A DNA stretch of 19,811 nucleotides. Source: Patescibacteria group bacterium (GTDB lineage: Bacteria; Patescibacteriota; Minisyncoccia; JAHIHE01). Shown in pieces: positions 6,096 to 12,049 of the stretch; position 1 is the stretch's first letter; each line of letters starts with the position of its first letter. The notes under the pieces were generated by a model that saw only the letters and a program-made list of their open reading frames with translations, had not been told where the DNA came from and made no database searches. A program made the translations under genes and the position numbers. The stretch covers positions 1-19,811 of the forward strand of contig JAHIHE010000096.1 in the NCBI GenBank assembly GCA_018899995.1, given 5' to 3'.

Positions 6096-6370
6096 ATGGA
6101 GTTTTAACACTTAACAATTTAACAGACCCTTTTTTTCTTCAGGCGATATCAATATCTCAAATTGAGGAGTCTGGCAAGGCGCTGGAGCAAGCAGAAGCGC
6201 TTGGGGATAAATTTTTATTGCTCAAAAAAGATGTAGGAGACGAGTTGTTTAATCAGCTTTCTTATACTGATAGAATTTTTATGATAGAGACCGCTGGTTC
6301 AATTAATTTTGGTCACGCGATTGATCTAGATAAAATAGCTCAAGATATAAGGGAATATGACAATTACTAA
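6092..6370 (+). CDS. Small protein of unknown function, candidate antitoxin partner of PIN nuclease
   Basis: A 92-residue acidic protein with predicted helical character (IEESGKALEQAEALGDKFLLL, DVGDELFNQLSYTDRIFMIET). The start ATG overlaps the previous stop (ATGA) and its last 14 bases overlap the PIN gene. A small acidic protein encoded immediately before and overlapping a PIN-domain gene is the typical position of a VapB-type antitoxin. However, no AbrB, RHH or Phd DNA-binding pattern is visible, so the antitoxin role is inference from position only. Confidence 0.7.
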   Translation: MNGVLTLNNLTDPFFLQAISISQIEESGKALEQAEALGDKFLLLKKDVGDELFNQLSYTDRIFMIETAGSINFGHAIDLDKIAQDIREYDNY

Positions 6371-6905
6371 AAATGATATTGTTTATTGCGACGCAAATTT
6401 TTTAGTTGCTTACGGATCCAAAAAGGCAAAACAGCCCGAAATACAAAAACGGGCTCGTATTTTGTTTGCTACGCTTTTGATTAGCGGATGTAAAATTATT
6501 GCTTCTAATCTTACATTTGACGAGGCTTGGCTGGGAATAAGAAGAGAGCTTGGCCCAAAATCAATTATAAATAATATTCGTTTTATGATTAGTAAGTTAA
6601 TAGAAAGAGTTGGTTTAAGATTGATAAATTACGGCGCTACAGAATTTTCTTATTCCGAGATTTTTAACGGCCTAAGTTCTTTTACAAATAAATTGCTTAA
6701 TCATAAAAATTTTAATGTGATGCAATTTCAAAATGCAGCCATTGGAGTGAAAAGCGCTCTCAATAATATGAATAAATTCGGACTTCGTCCAAGAGATTCT
6801 TTTCACTTAGCAATAATGAAAGATAACAAAACAACTCATTTTATAAGTAATGATGGTCATTTTAAGAATAAGAATCAAATCGGGATTAGTCTTATAAACT
6901 TTTAA
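6357..6905 (+). CDS. PIN-domain nuclease, possible toxin
   Basis: A 182-residue PIN-fold protein. The four acidic positions are visible in order: D12 in VYCDANFLVAYG, D55/E56 in LTFDEAWLG, D147 in LRPRDSFHLAIM and D166 in FISNDGHF. These match the metal-binding residues of VapC-type RNases. At 182 residues it is longer than a typical VapC (about 130), with an extra helical region at about 70-140. It starts inside the preceding gene, so translation is coupled. The unit is bracketed by copies of the SDH peptidase N terminus. The nuclease fold is well supported; toxin action is inferred. Confidence 0.85.
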   Translation: MTITKNDIVYCDANFLVAYGSKKAKQPEIQKRARILFATLLISGCKIIASNLTFDEAWLGIRRELGPKSIINNIRFMISKLIERVGLRLINYGATEFSYSEIFNGLSSFTNKLLNHKNFNVMQFQNAAIGVKSALNNMNKFGLRPRDSFHLAIMKDNKTTHFISNDGHFKNKNQIGISLINF

Positions 6906-6928
6906 TTAAAGCAATTAATAAAAATCTT

Positions 6929-7954
6929 ATGCTTACACAAAACATCATCAAGCAAATTGAGAAGTCAAGGAATTCAAAAGTAATCACTTATATCACCAGC
7001 GATCGGCAAGGACCGGTGAATGCCAGAATTGCGATGGATGTGATTCCGATTTTCAGCCAGCAATTGCGGAAAATAGGGAAAGCGCCGAAGATTGATTTAT
7101 TTTTATACAGCACTGGCGGAGACACAATGGTGCCGTGGCGGCTGGTGTCAATGATTCGGGAATATTGCGATACTTTTAGCGTTCTGGTTCCATACAAAGC
7201 CCACAGCGCCGCGACTATGATTTCTTTGGGCGCAGACGAGATTGTGATGAGCGATTTGGGGGAACTGTCGCCGATTGATCCTTCCACTGCCAATGTTTTT
7301 AATCCGGCTGACCCGGCTAATCCGCAAAACAAAATTCCGATTTCCGTGGAAGATGTAATGGCTTATTTTGATTTGGCAAAAAATAAATTCGGCATCAAAA
7401 GCGACGAGGACTTGACAAAAATCTTCAATAAATTCGTGGAAGCCAATCCGCAAATCCATCCTCTGGCGCTCGGCAATGTCAACAGGATTCACAATTTAAT
7501 CCGGATGCTCGCAAAAAGTTTGCTGAAAAGCCACAAGGACAAAATGAGCGAAAGCGAAGTCGCCAAAATCGTGGATTATTTTACGGAAAAACTTTATTCG
7601 CACCAGTATTTTATCGGTCGGCGCGAAGCCAAAGAAGATTTGGGACTGAAAACCGTGGTCAACGCCGATAATAATTTGTCAAAACTGATGGCGGAACTTT
7701 ACGAAGAATACAAAAAAGAAATGGGACTCGGCGGCGCATGGAACGCTGAAACCGAACTCGGAGAGGGTAGAGCGATAAATAAAAAGGACTACAAGCTTGC
7801 TTACATTGAAAATTCCGAAGCAGCGAGTTATTTTGAATTAGTTTTGGAATACCGGAAAGGCCAGGTTAATATCGTCCAGCAGACCCCGCAAGGCCCGATT
7901 ACCGTTCCGCAGGAGCAGGTGATGTGGCGGGTGATTGGGCAGGGGTGGAAGTGA
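6929..7954 (+). CDS. SDH-type serine peptidase (ClpP/crotonase fold)
   Basis: A 341-residue cytosolic protein of the serine dehydrogenase proteinase family (SDH_sah, PF01972), related in fold to ClpP and SppA. Recognisable parts are the oxyanion-type segment LYSTGGDTMVPW (61-64 STGG), the nucleophile segment PYKAHSAATMISLGADEIVM (S93) and the family motif GELSPIDP. The C-terminal half is helical (YFIGRREAKEDLGL) and ends in a strand-rich tail. No signal peptide or membrane segment is present. The start ATG follows CTT with no Shine-Dalgarno. A diverged copy of its first 26 codons lies at 5191. The family is clear; substrate and role are unknown, and its location in an island of nucleases makes a link with defence or gene turnover possible. 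Confidence 0.88.
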   Translation: MLTQNIIKQIEKSRNSKVITYITSDRQGPVNARIAMDVIPIFSQQLRKIGKAPKIDLFLYSTGGDTMVPWRLVSMIREYCDTFSVLVPYKAHSAATMISLGADEIVMSDLGELSPIDPSTANVFNPADPANPQNKIPISVEDVMAYFDLAKNKFGIKSDEDLTKIFNKFVEANPQIHPLALGNVNRIHNLIRMLAKSLLKSHKDKMSESEVAKIVDYFTEKLYSHQYFIGRREAKEDLGLKTVVNADNNLSKLMAELYEEYKKEMGLGGAWNAETELGEGRAINKKDYKLAYIENSEAASYFELVLEYRKGQVNIVQQTPQGPITVPQEQVMWRVIGQGWK

Positions 7955-8007
7955 TTGATAGTTCATCAAGTTCATAAAGTTATAAAGTCTAAGAGGTGAA
8001 CTTATCC

Positions 8008-8268
8008 ATGAAAATAGAAAAGAAAACTTGGCCGGAACTTTTTCAAAAAATCTTAGATGGGGATAAGACTTTTGATTTACGCTTAGCTGATTTTGAATGC
8101 AACAGAGGCGATATTTTAGTTTTGCGAGAATATAATTCCAAAACAAAAGAATATACAGGAAGAGTCATGGAGAAGAAAGTTACTTTTGTTCTTAAAAGCA
8201 AGGATGTTAATTTTTGGCCGAAGGAAGATGTTAAAAAATACGGATTTCAGGTAATTTCGTTTAAGTAA
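8008..8268 (+). CDS. DUF3850 (ASCH-like) protein
   Basis: An 86-residue protein matching the small DUF3850/ASCH-superfamily pattern: KKTWPELFQKILDGDKTFDLRLADFE, then GDILVLREYN, YTGRVMEKKVTFVL and a final KKYGFQVISFK. ASCH domains are beta-barrels related to PUA and are thought to bind RNA. The ATG at 8008 is preferred to an in-frame GTG at 7996 because AAGAGGTGA (7991-7999) then lies at Shine-Dalgarno distance. It is one of few genes here with such a site. No partner gene is evident. Family call is good; function unknown. Confidence 0.85.
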   Translation: MKIEKKTWPELFQKILDGDKTFDLRLADFECNRGDILVLREYNSKTKEYTGRVMEKKVTFVLKSKDVNFWPKEDVKKYGFQVISFK

Positions 8269-8273
8269 TTGAA

Positions 8274-8375
8274 ATGGAAATTTTTCAAATAGACGAAAAT
8301 TTATACCAAAGCGCAAAAATAGAAACCGGAGACGCGGAGCAGGTGAGGCAATGTATTTTTTTGTTAAATTGTTAA
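8274..8375 (+). CDS. Possible 33-residue small ORF or gene remnant
   Basis: ATG five bases after the DUF3850 stop, reading MEIFQIDENLYQSAKIETGD and on to a stop that falls inside a tandem 8-bp repeat. The first 25 or so residues look protein-like and the end is created by the repeat, so it may be the surviving start of a truncated gene. No family recognised. Confidence 0.25.
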   Translation: MEIFQIDENLYQSAKIETGDAEQVRQCIFLLNC

Positions 8376-8403
8376 ATTGTTAAATTGTTTAATTGATAAA
8401 TTG
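8364..8403. repeat. Five tandem copies of an 8-bp unit
   Basis: TTAAATTG three times (8364-8387), then TTTAATTG (8388-8395) and ATAAATTG (8396-8403), ending six bases before the ruvX start codon. A slippage-prone array of this kind in a leader could alter promoter spacing. Confidence 0.85.
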
Positions 8404-8408
8404 ACTTT

Positions 8409-8828
8409 ATGCCTAAAATTTTAGCCATTGATTACGGCGAAAAAAGAGTGGGGCTGGCCGCGGCTGACACCGAAACGCTCCTGCCTTTGCCGCTCGCGAT
8501 TTTGGACAACAAAGGAATGAAAAAATTGATTGAAGAGATTATGAAAATCTGCCAAAAAGAGGCGATTAGCGAAATCGTGGTAGGATTACCGACGGGCTTG
8601 GCCGGAAAGCCGACCAAGCAGACGGAAAAAACCAAAAAATTTATCGCCGGGCTGAAACAAAAAATCACCCTGCCGATTGGCGAGCAAAGCGAAATTTTTA
8701 CATCACGACAGGCAAGAAAGATGTTTGAAGAAGCGGGCATTAAAAAAAGGCGCGTTGACGCGTCTGCGGCGGTTTTAATTTTAAATGATTATCTGGAAAA
8801 AACAACCCCGTTAGAAGCTCAAAATTAA
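8409..8828 (+). CDS. ruvX: RuvX/YqgF-type Holliday junction resolvase or pre-rRNA nuclease
   Basis: A 139-residue RNase H-fold protein of the usual family length. Motif 1 is LAIDYGEKRVGLAAAD (D8), then IVVGLPTG, the EIFTSRQA segment in place of DERxTT (E95), and VDASAAVLILNDYLE (D117). YqgF-family proteins process the 16S rRNA 5' end in Escherichia coli and have been proposed as resolvases. The start ATG follows ACTTT without a Shine-Dalgarno. The last seven codons (TPLEAQN) lie within the left arm of an inverted repeat, suggesting the natural C terminus was replaced or extended by that element. Identification is firm. Confidence 0.93.
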   Translation: MPKILAIDYGEKRVGLAAADTETLLPLPLAILDNKGMKKLIEEIMKICQKEAISEIVVGLPTGLAGKPTKQTEKTKKFIAGLKQKITLPIGEQSEIFTSRQARKMFEEAGIKKRRVDASAAVLILNDYLEKTTPLEAQN

Positions 8829-8919
8829 GTTATTGGTTATAATAAGACCAAAGGCGAAGCCGCCTATCGGCTTTTATTGCGATTATAAAGAAGAAAAATT
8901 TTAAAGCTTCTAACGGGGT
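8805..8919. repeat. Inverted repeat spanning the end of ruvX
   Basis: ACCCCGTTAGAAGCT then CAAAATT (8805-8826) faces AATTTT, AAAGCTTCTAACGGGGT (8897-8919). The arms are about 22 bases and match except at one position. The left arm lies in the ruvX coding sequence. The 70-base interior holds a second hairpin. Confidence 0.8.
8857..8876 (+). terminator. Hairpin after ruvX
   Basis: AAGCCG (8857-8862), loop CCTAT, CGGCTT (8868-8873), then TTATT. A short but perfect stem with a modest T-tract, nested in the inverted repeat around it. Likely terminator for ruvX. Confidence 0.55.
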
Positions 8920-8929
8920 CAAAAGTTCT

Positions 8930-9150
8930 AATAAAATAAAACTGCCGCAAGAGGCAGTTTTATTCGTTGTTTGCAAAAAGAGAAAAAGTAGAGTAGCAGA
9001 TGCTTTGCAGACCGTTTGTATCCATAACGGGGAGGGTGGGTGTGCGAAAGCTTAGTATTTAGATATAGTTTTTCCGCTACTCTACCAATGAGTGGATGTC
9101 TCTTTCCCATTGGGAGGTACCATGGGCGACAGAGGATTACCACTCATTAT
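8930..9150 (-). ncRNA. Candidate structured RNA gene, unknown family
   Basis: Read on the minus strand, the RNA would begin near 9150. Hairpin A closes with AATGAGTGG (9148-9140) and CCACTCATT (9095-9087); inside it are CTCT/AGAG and CCCAT/ATGGG stems. Hairpin B follows one base later: GTAGAGTAGC (9085-9076) with GCTACTCTAC (8997-8988), enclosing GCTTT(C)GC/GCAAAGC and CCGTT/AACGG. A 12-bp terminator at 8964-8935 completes it. No reading frame in the region looks protein-like. It lacks the hallmarks of tmRNA, RNase P RNA or SRP RNA that I know. I infer a non-coding RNA; strand choice rests on the promoter and terminator. Confidence 0.6.
8935..8964 (-). terminator. 12-bp stem terminator of the candidate RNA
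   Basis: AATAAAACTGCC (8935-8946) pairs perfectly with GGCAGTTTTATT (8953-8964) around a six-base loop. On the minus strand the stem ends in TTTTATTTTATT, a good intrinsic terminator; on the plus strand it also ends TTTTATT, so it could act both ways. Confidence 0.8.
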
Positions 9151-9182
9151 CATAACTTTATCACAAGAGCCGTTTTTGTCAA
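9149..9182 (-). promoter_or_regulatory. Candidate promoter of the minus-strand RNA
   Basis: On the minus strand, TTGACA (9182-9177), a 16-base spacer and TAAAGT (9160-9155) put the start exactly at the first base of hairpin A. A TATGAT hexamer (9154-9149) is an alternative -10 with a poor -35. The TTGACA sits in the loop of a perfect 8-bp hairpin, AGCCGTTT (9168-9175) with AAACGGCT (9184-9191). Confidence 0.45.
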
Positions 9183-9229
9183 TAAACGGCTGTGCATAAG
9201 TTTTTCTTTTTAAATTTCGCGGATTATGG

Positions 9230-9235
9230 TATAAT
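9230..9235 (+). promoter_or_regulatory. -10 element upstream of glycosyltransferase
   Basis: TATAAT preceded by TATGG, an extended -10 form. No good -35 is seen 17 bases upstream. Transcription would start near 9242 with a leader of about 22 bases to the ATG at 9264. Confidence 0.5.
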
Positions 9236-9263
9236 TTAAGCATAAATTTTAGTTTTTTTGATT

Positions 9264-10004
9264 ATGGAAACAGAGACCGAAAAAGAGATTTACCTTTCCG
9301 TCATTATTCCGGCTTATAACGAAGAAAAAAGAATAGGCCCGACGCTTAAAACGATTGATAAATTTCTGCGCAATAAAAATTATTCTTACGAAATTATTGT
9401 CGTGGAAGCCGGAAGTTCGGATAAAACGGCGGAATTGGTGCAAAATTATACGAAGTCCATCCCGAATCTGCGGTTTATGAAAGCGCAAAGCGGGATTTTC
9501 AAGGGCAATAAAGTTAAAGAGGGCATGCTCGCGGCAAAAGGCAAATATCGCTTGTTTACCGACGCCGACAACGCCACGCCGATTGAAGAAGCGGAAAAAC
9601 TTTTACCGTTTTTTAATCAGGGATATGAAGTGGTTATCGGTTCGCGCGCGGTTGACAGAGCGCTGATAAAAGTCCATCAGCCGTTTTATCGCGAGTTTTT
9701 AGGCCGCGCGGGCAATGTGCTGATTCAGTTGTTGGCCGTGCCGGGAATAAAAGACACTCAATGCGGATTTAAGTGCTTTACTGCCAAAGCCGCGCAGGAC
9801 ATTTTTTCTCGGCTTACGATTATGGGCTGGGGTTTTGATATTGAGGTTCTGGCTTTGGCCAATCTTAAAAAATACAGGATAAAAGAAGTGCCTGTGGTCT
9901 GGATTAACGATCCGAATTCAACGGTTTCCGCCGGCGCTTATTTTACCACCTTGCGGGAACTTTTTAAAATCAAGTTTAACTTGATTACGAAAAAATATGG
10001 CTAA
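9264..10004 (+). CDS. Family 2 glycosyltransferase, dolichyl-phosphate glucosyltransferase-like
   Basis: A 246-residue GT-A protein of the GT2 family, closest in pattern to the ALG5/polyprenyl-phosphate beta-glucosyltransferase group. The N-terminal nucleotide-binding motif is LSVIIPAYNEEKRIGPTL, the DxD-type metal motif is FTDADNATP near residue 100, and the acceptor-side motif is IKDTQCGFKCF. The usual VDDGSxDxT reads VVEAGSSDKT here. There are no C-terminal membrane helices, so it is probably peripheral to the membrane. The ATG at 9264 is preferred to an in-frame TTG two codons earlier. Its last eight bases overlap the galT-like gene, so the two are co-translated, suggesting a shared sugar-nucleotide pathway. 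Exact sugar and acceptor are unknown. Confidence 0.88.
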   Translation: METETEKEIYLSVIIPAYNEEKRIGPTLKTIDKFLRNKNYSYEIIVVEAGSSDKTAELVQNYTKSIPNLRFMKAQSGIFKGNKVKEGMLAAKGKYRLFTDADNATPIEEAEKLLPFFNQGYEVVIGSRAVDRALIKVHQPFYREFLGRAGNVLIQLLAVPGIKDTQCGFKCFTAKAAQDIFSRLTIMGWGFDIEVLALANLKKYRIKEVPVVWINDPNSTVSAGAYFTTLRELFKIKFNLITKKYG

Positions 10005-10992
10005 TGTTTCCGAACTTCGCCAAGATATTGTTACCGGCACATGGGCGGTAATCGCCACGGGCCGCGCCAAGCGCCCGGATGATTTTAAAACCAAAAAGCG
10101 GGCAGTTATTGAAAACGAAAAAGATTGCCCCTTTTGTCATCCTGGCAAAGACGACAAAAGAAAGCCGACTTTGGTTTATAAAGACCTGAAAGGAGAATGG
10201 AGCTTGATGGCAATGCCGAACAAATATCCGGCTTTTGATTCGTCTACGCGTTTAAATCGTCGGGAAAACGGCCCTTTTTCAGTGGTAGACGGAGTCGGGT
10301 TCCACGAAGTGATAATCACCCGCAATCATAACTTAAGCATTGCCCAAATGAAAACTAATCAAGTTTTGGAAATCATTAACGCTTATCAGGAAAGATATTT
10401 AGGACTGATGAATCGAAGGTTTATAAATTATATTTCTATTTTTCATAACCACGGACGGGAAGCGGGAGCGTCAGTGAGCCATCCGCACTCGCAACTGGTT
10501 GCTATGCCGGTTATTGATCCGGATGTCTGGAGAAGTTTGAATGGGTCGGCGGATTACTGGCAGAAAAACAAAAGATGCGTTCATTGCGTGATGATTGAAT
10601 GGGAAAAAGAAAGCGCTGAACGCGTGATTTTTGAAAACGAAGAATTTATCGCGCTGTGCCCATTTGTTTCTCGTGCGGCTTTTGAAGTAAGGGTTTATCC
10701 CAAATTCCACGCTTCATATTTTGAAAGAATCAATCAAATAAACAAGACCAAATTGGCCGAAGCGCTGAGAGCCGCGCTGATTAAAATTGACAAAGGATTG
10801 AGCGGTCCCGCTTATAATTTTTTCCTGCATACCACTCCCTGTGACGGAAAAGACTATTCTCATTATCACTGGCATTTTGAAATTCTGCCGAAAACTTCCA
10901 TTTGGGCCGGATTTGAATTAGGCACCGGAATTGAAATTTCCACGATTGAGCCGGAGAAGGCCGCGGAGTTTTTAAAGCAGCAAAAAGTATAG
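9997..10992 (+). CDS. galT: Galactose-1-phosphate uridylyltransferase family protein
   Basis: A 331-residue HIT-superfamily nucleotidyltransferase. The zinc site has C44 and C47 (CPFCHPG) with H162 as a probable further ligand; the active site is SHPHSQLVAMP, with H164 as the nucleophile that carries UMP and Q166 beside it. The second HIT half contains CVHCVMIEWEKES and ends with DGKDYSHYHWHFEILP. GalT exchanges UMP between UDP-glucose and galactose-1-phosphate in the cytoplasm. Relatives use other sugar phosphates, so the substrate is not certain. Overlap with the preceding glycosyltransferase supports supply of a nucleotide sugar or hexose-phosphate exchange feeding glycolysis, whose tpiA and fba follow. 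Confidence 0.88.
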   Translation: MANVSELRQDIVTGTWAVIATGRAKRPDDFKTKKRAVIENEKDCPFCHPGKDDKRKPTLVYKDLKGEWSLMAMPNKYPAFDSSTRLNRRENGPFSVVDGVGFHEVIITRNHNLSIAQMKTNQVLEIINAYQERYLGLMNRRFINYISIFHNHGREAGASVSHPHSQLVAMPVIDPDVWRSLNGSADYWQKNKRCVHCVMIEWEKESAERVIFENEEFIALCPFVSRAAFEVRVYPKFHASYFERINQINKTKLAEALRAALIKIDKGLSGPAYNFFLHTTPCDGKDYSHYHWHFEILPKTSIWAGFELGTGIEISTIEPEKAAEFLKQQKV

Positions 10993-10993
10993 G

Positions 10994-11098
10994 TTCAAAT
11001 GTCAAAGCTCAAATTACAAATGTCAAATCAAATCCAAAATCTAAATGACAAAAGAAAGAATTTGACATTGAATCATTTGACATTGAGTTGACATTTAG
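10994..11098. repeat. GTCAAA-rich dispersed inverted repeat
   Basis: The left part has CAAATGTCAAA twice (within 10995-11029), and the right part has TTTGACATT, ATTTGACATTGAG, TTGACATTT (11060-11098). The two parts are approximate inverted copies. The right part resembles 91-115 upstream of map. It fills the space between galT and tpiA and contains no recognisable gene. Confidence 0.6.
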
Positions 11099-11127
11099 GC
11101 TTTGAAATTTGGAATTAAATAGTTATT

Positions 11128-11907
11128 ATGGAAAATAAAAATGCAAAACGGATAATCATTGCTAATTGGAAAATGAACCCCGAGACCCTTAGCGAAGCTA
11201 AAGAGATTCTCAGTGCTATAAAAAAAGAAGCGAAAAAAATCGAAAATATCAATATTGTTGTCGCGCCGCCGGCAATATACCTTGGACGGTTTAAAACAGG
11301 GGAGAGCGATGATGTTAAGCTTGCCGCGCAGAATATGCACTGGGAAGAAAAAGGCGCGTTTACCGGCGAAATTTCATCTTTAATGCTTAAAGATGCTGGA
11401 GTTGAATATGTCATTGTCGGACATTCTGAGCGGAGAAATTATTTCGGCGAAACCGATGAAATTATAAATAAAAAACTAATTTTGGCGCTTAAAAACCGCT
11501 TGACCCCCATTCTTTGCGTCGGCGAGTCGTTTGAAGAAAAAAGAGCCGAAAAAACGCCGGAAATAATAAAATCTCAATTAACTAAAGCGCTGGAAAATAT
11601 ACGCCAAAAACAGGTTCAGTCCAAGAATTTGCTTATCGCTTATGAGCCGGTTTGGGCGATAGGATCCGGAACAACGCCGTCTTATGACGATGTTTTAAGT
11701 GCGAATTTATTAATCAGAAAAACAATCAATTCCATTTACGGCCGCGGGATCGCGGAAAAAATTCCGCTTCTTTACGGCGGAAGCGTAAACGCCAAAAACG
11801 CGGGCGGTTTTATAGAAAAAAGCAGGGCAGACGGGCTGTTGGTGGGAGGAGCGAGTATAAAAGCAACGGAGTTTTTAGGAATTATAAGGCAATTAAGTAT
11901 TATATAA
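11128..11907 (+). CDS. tpiA: Triosephosphate isomerase
   Basis: Interconverts dihydroxyacetone phosphate and glyceraldehyde 3-phosphate in glycolysis. The 259-residue length is normal for the TIM barrel. Active-site residues are all present: N13 and K15 in IANWKMNP, H99 in YVIVGHSERR, and the catalytic E173 in AYEPVWAIGSG. The phosphate-binding LLYGGSVNAKNAG and LLVGGASI segments close the barrel. The ATG follows GTTATT without a Shine-Dalgarno. Class II aldolase lies downstream on the same strand after an AT-rich repeat, giving a lower-glycolysis neighbourhood. Confidence 0.98.
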   Translation: MENKNAKRIIIANWKMNPETLSEAKEILSAIKKEAKKIENINIVVAPPAIYLGRFKTGESDDVKLAAQNMHWEEKGAFTGEISSLMLKDAGVEYVIVGHSERRNYFGETDEIINKKLILALKNRLTPILCVGESFEEKRAEKTPEIIKSQLTKALENIRQKQVQSKNLLIAYEPVWAIGSGTTPSYDDVLSANLLIRKTINSIYGRGIAEKIPLLYGGSVNAKNAGGFIEKSRADGLLVGGASIKATEFLGIIRQLSII

Positions 11908-11930
11908 TTTTAGTAAAACATAAATTTCTC

Positions 11931-12046
11931 TTTTAATTTTCAATTATCAATTTACAATTTTCATTAAATTTTCAATTAAACAATTTTCAAACAAAAATTT
12001 AAAAATTAAAGAATTAGAAATTAGAAATTAAAAATTAGAAATTTTT
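11931..12046. repeat. AT-rich low-complexity repeat between tpiA and fba
   Basis: Repeated CAATTTTC and TCAATT words in the left half and AATTAGAAATTA words in the right half; the halves are roughly inverted copies (AAATTTCT...TTAATTTT against AAATTA...AGAAATTT). No gene or clear promoter can be read. It may be a decayed mobile or slippage-derived element. Confidence 0.5.
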
Positions 12047-12049
12047 ACT

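Noticed and set aside
7148..7492. Minus-strand ORF opposite the SDH peptidase
   Set aside because: Shadow of a well-supported coding region; its composition lacks any family pattern.
9029..9046. Possible G-quadruplex in GGGGAGGGTGGGTGTG
   Set aside because: Only three G-tracts of three or more are present; a fourth would need a two-G tract. Kept only as a C-rich loop on the RNA strand.
8928..9143. Minus-strand open frame of 71 codons across the structured region
   Set aside because: It has no protein-like pattern, and its bases are explained by the paired stems and terminator of the candidate RNA.
8900..9160. Plus-strand riboswitch for the downstream glycosyltransferase
   Set aside because: The stems are palindromic and would also fold on the plus strand, but the 12-bp terminator lies upstream of the helices on that strand, and the gene has its own -10 at 9230, downstream of the structure.
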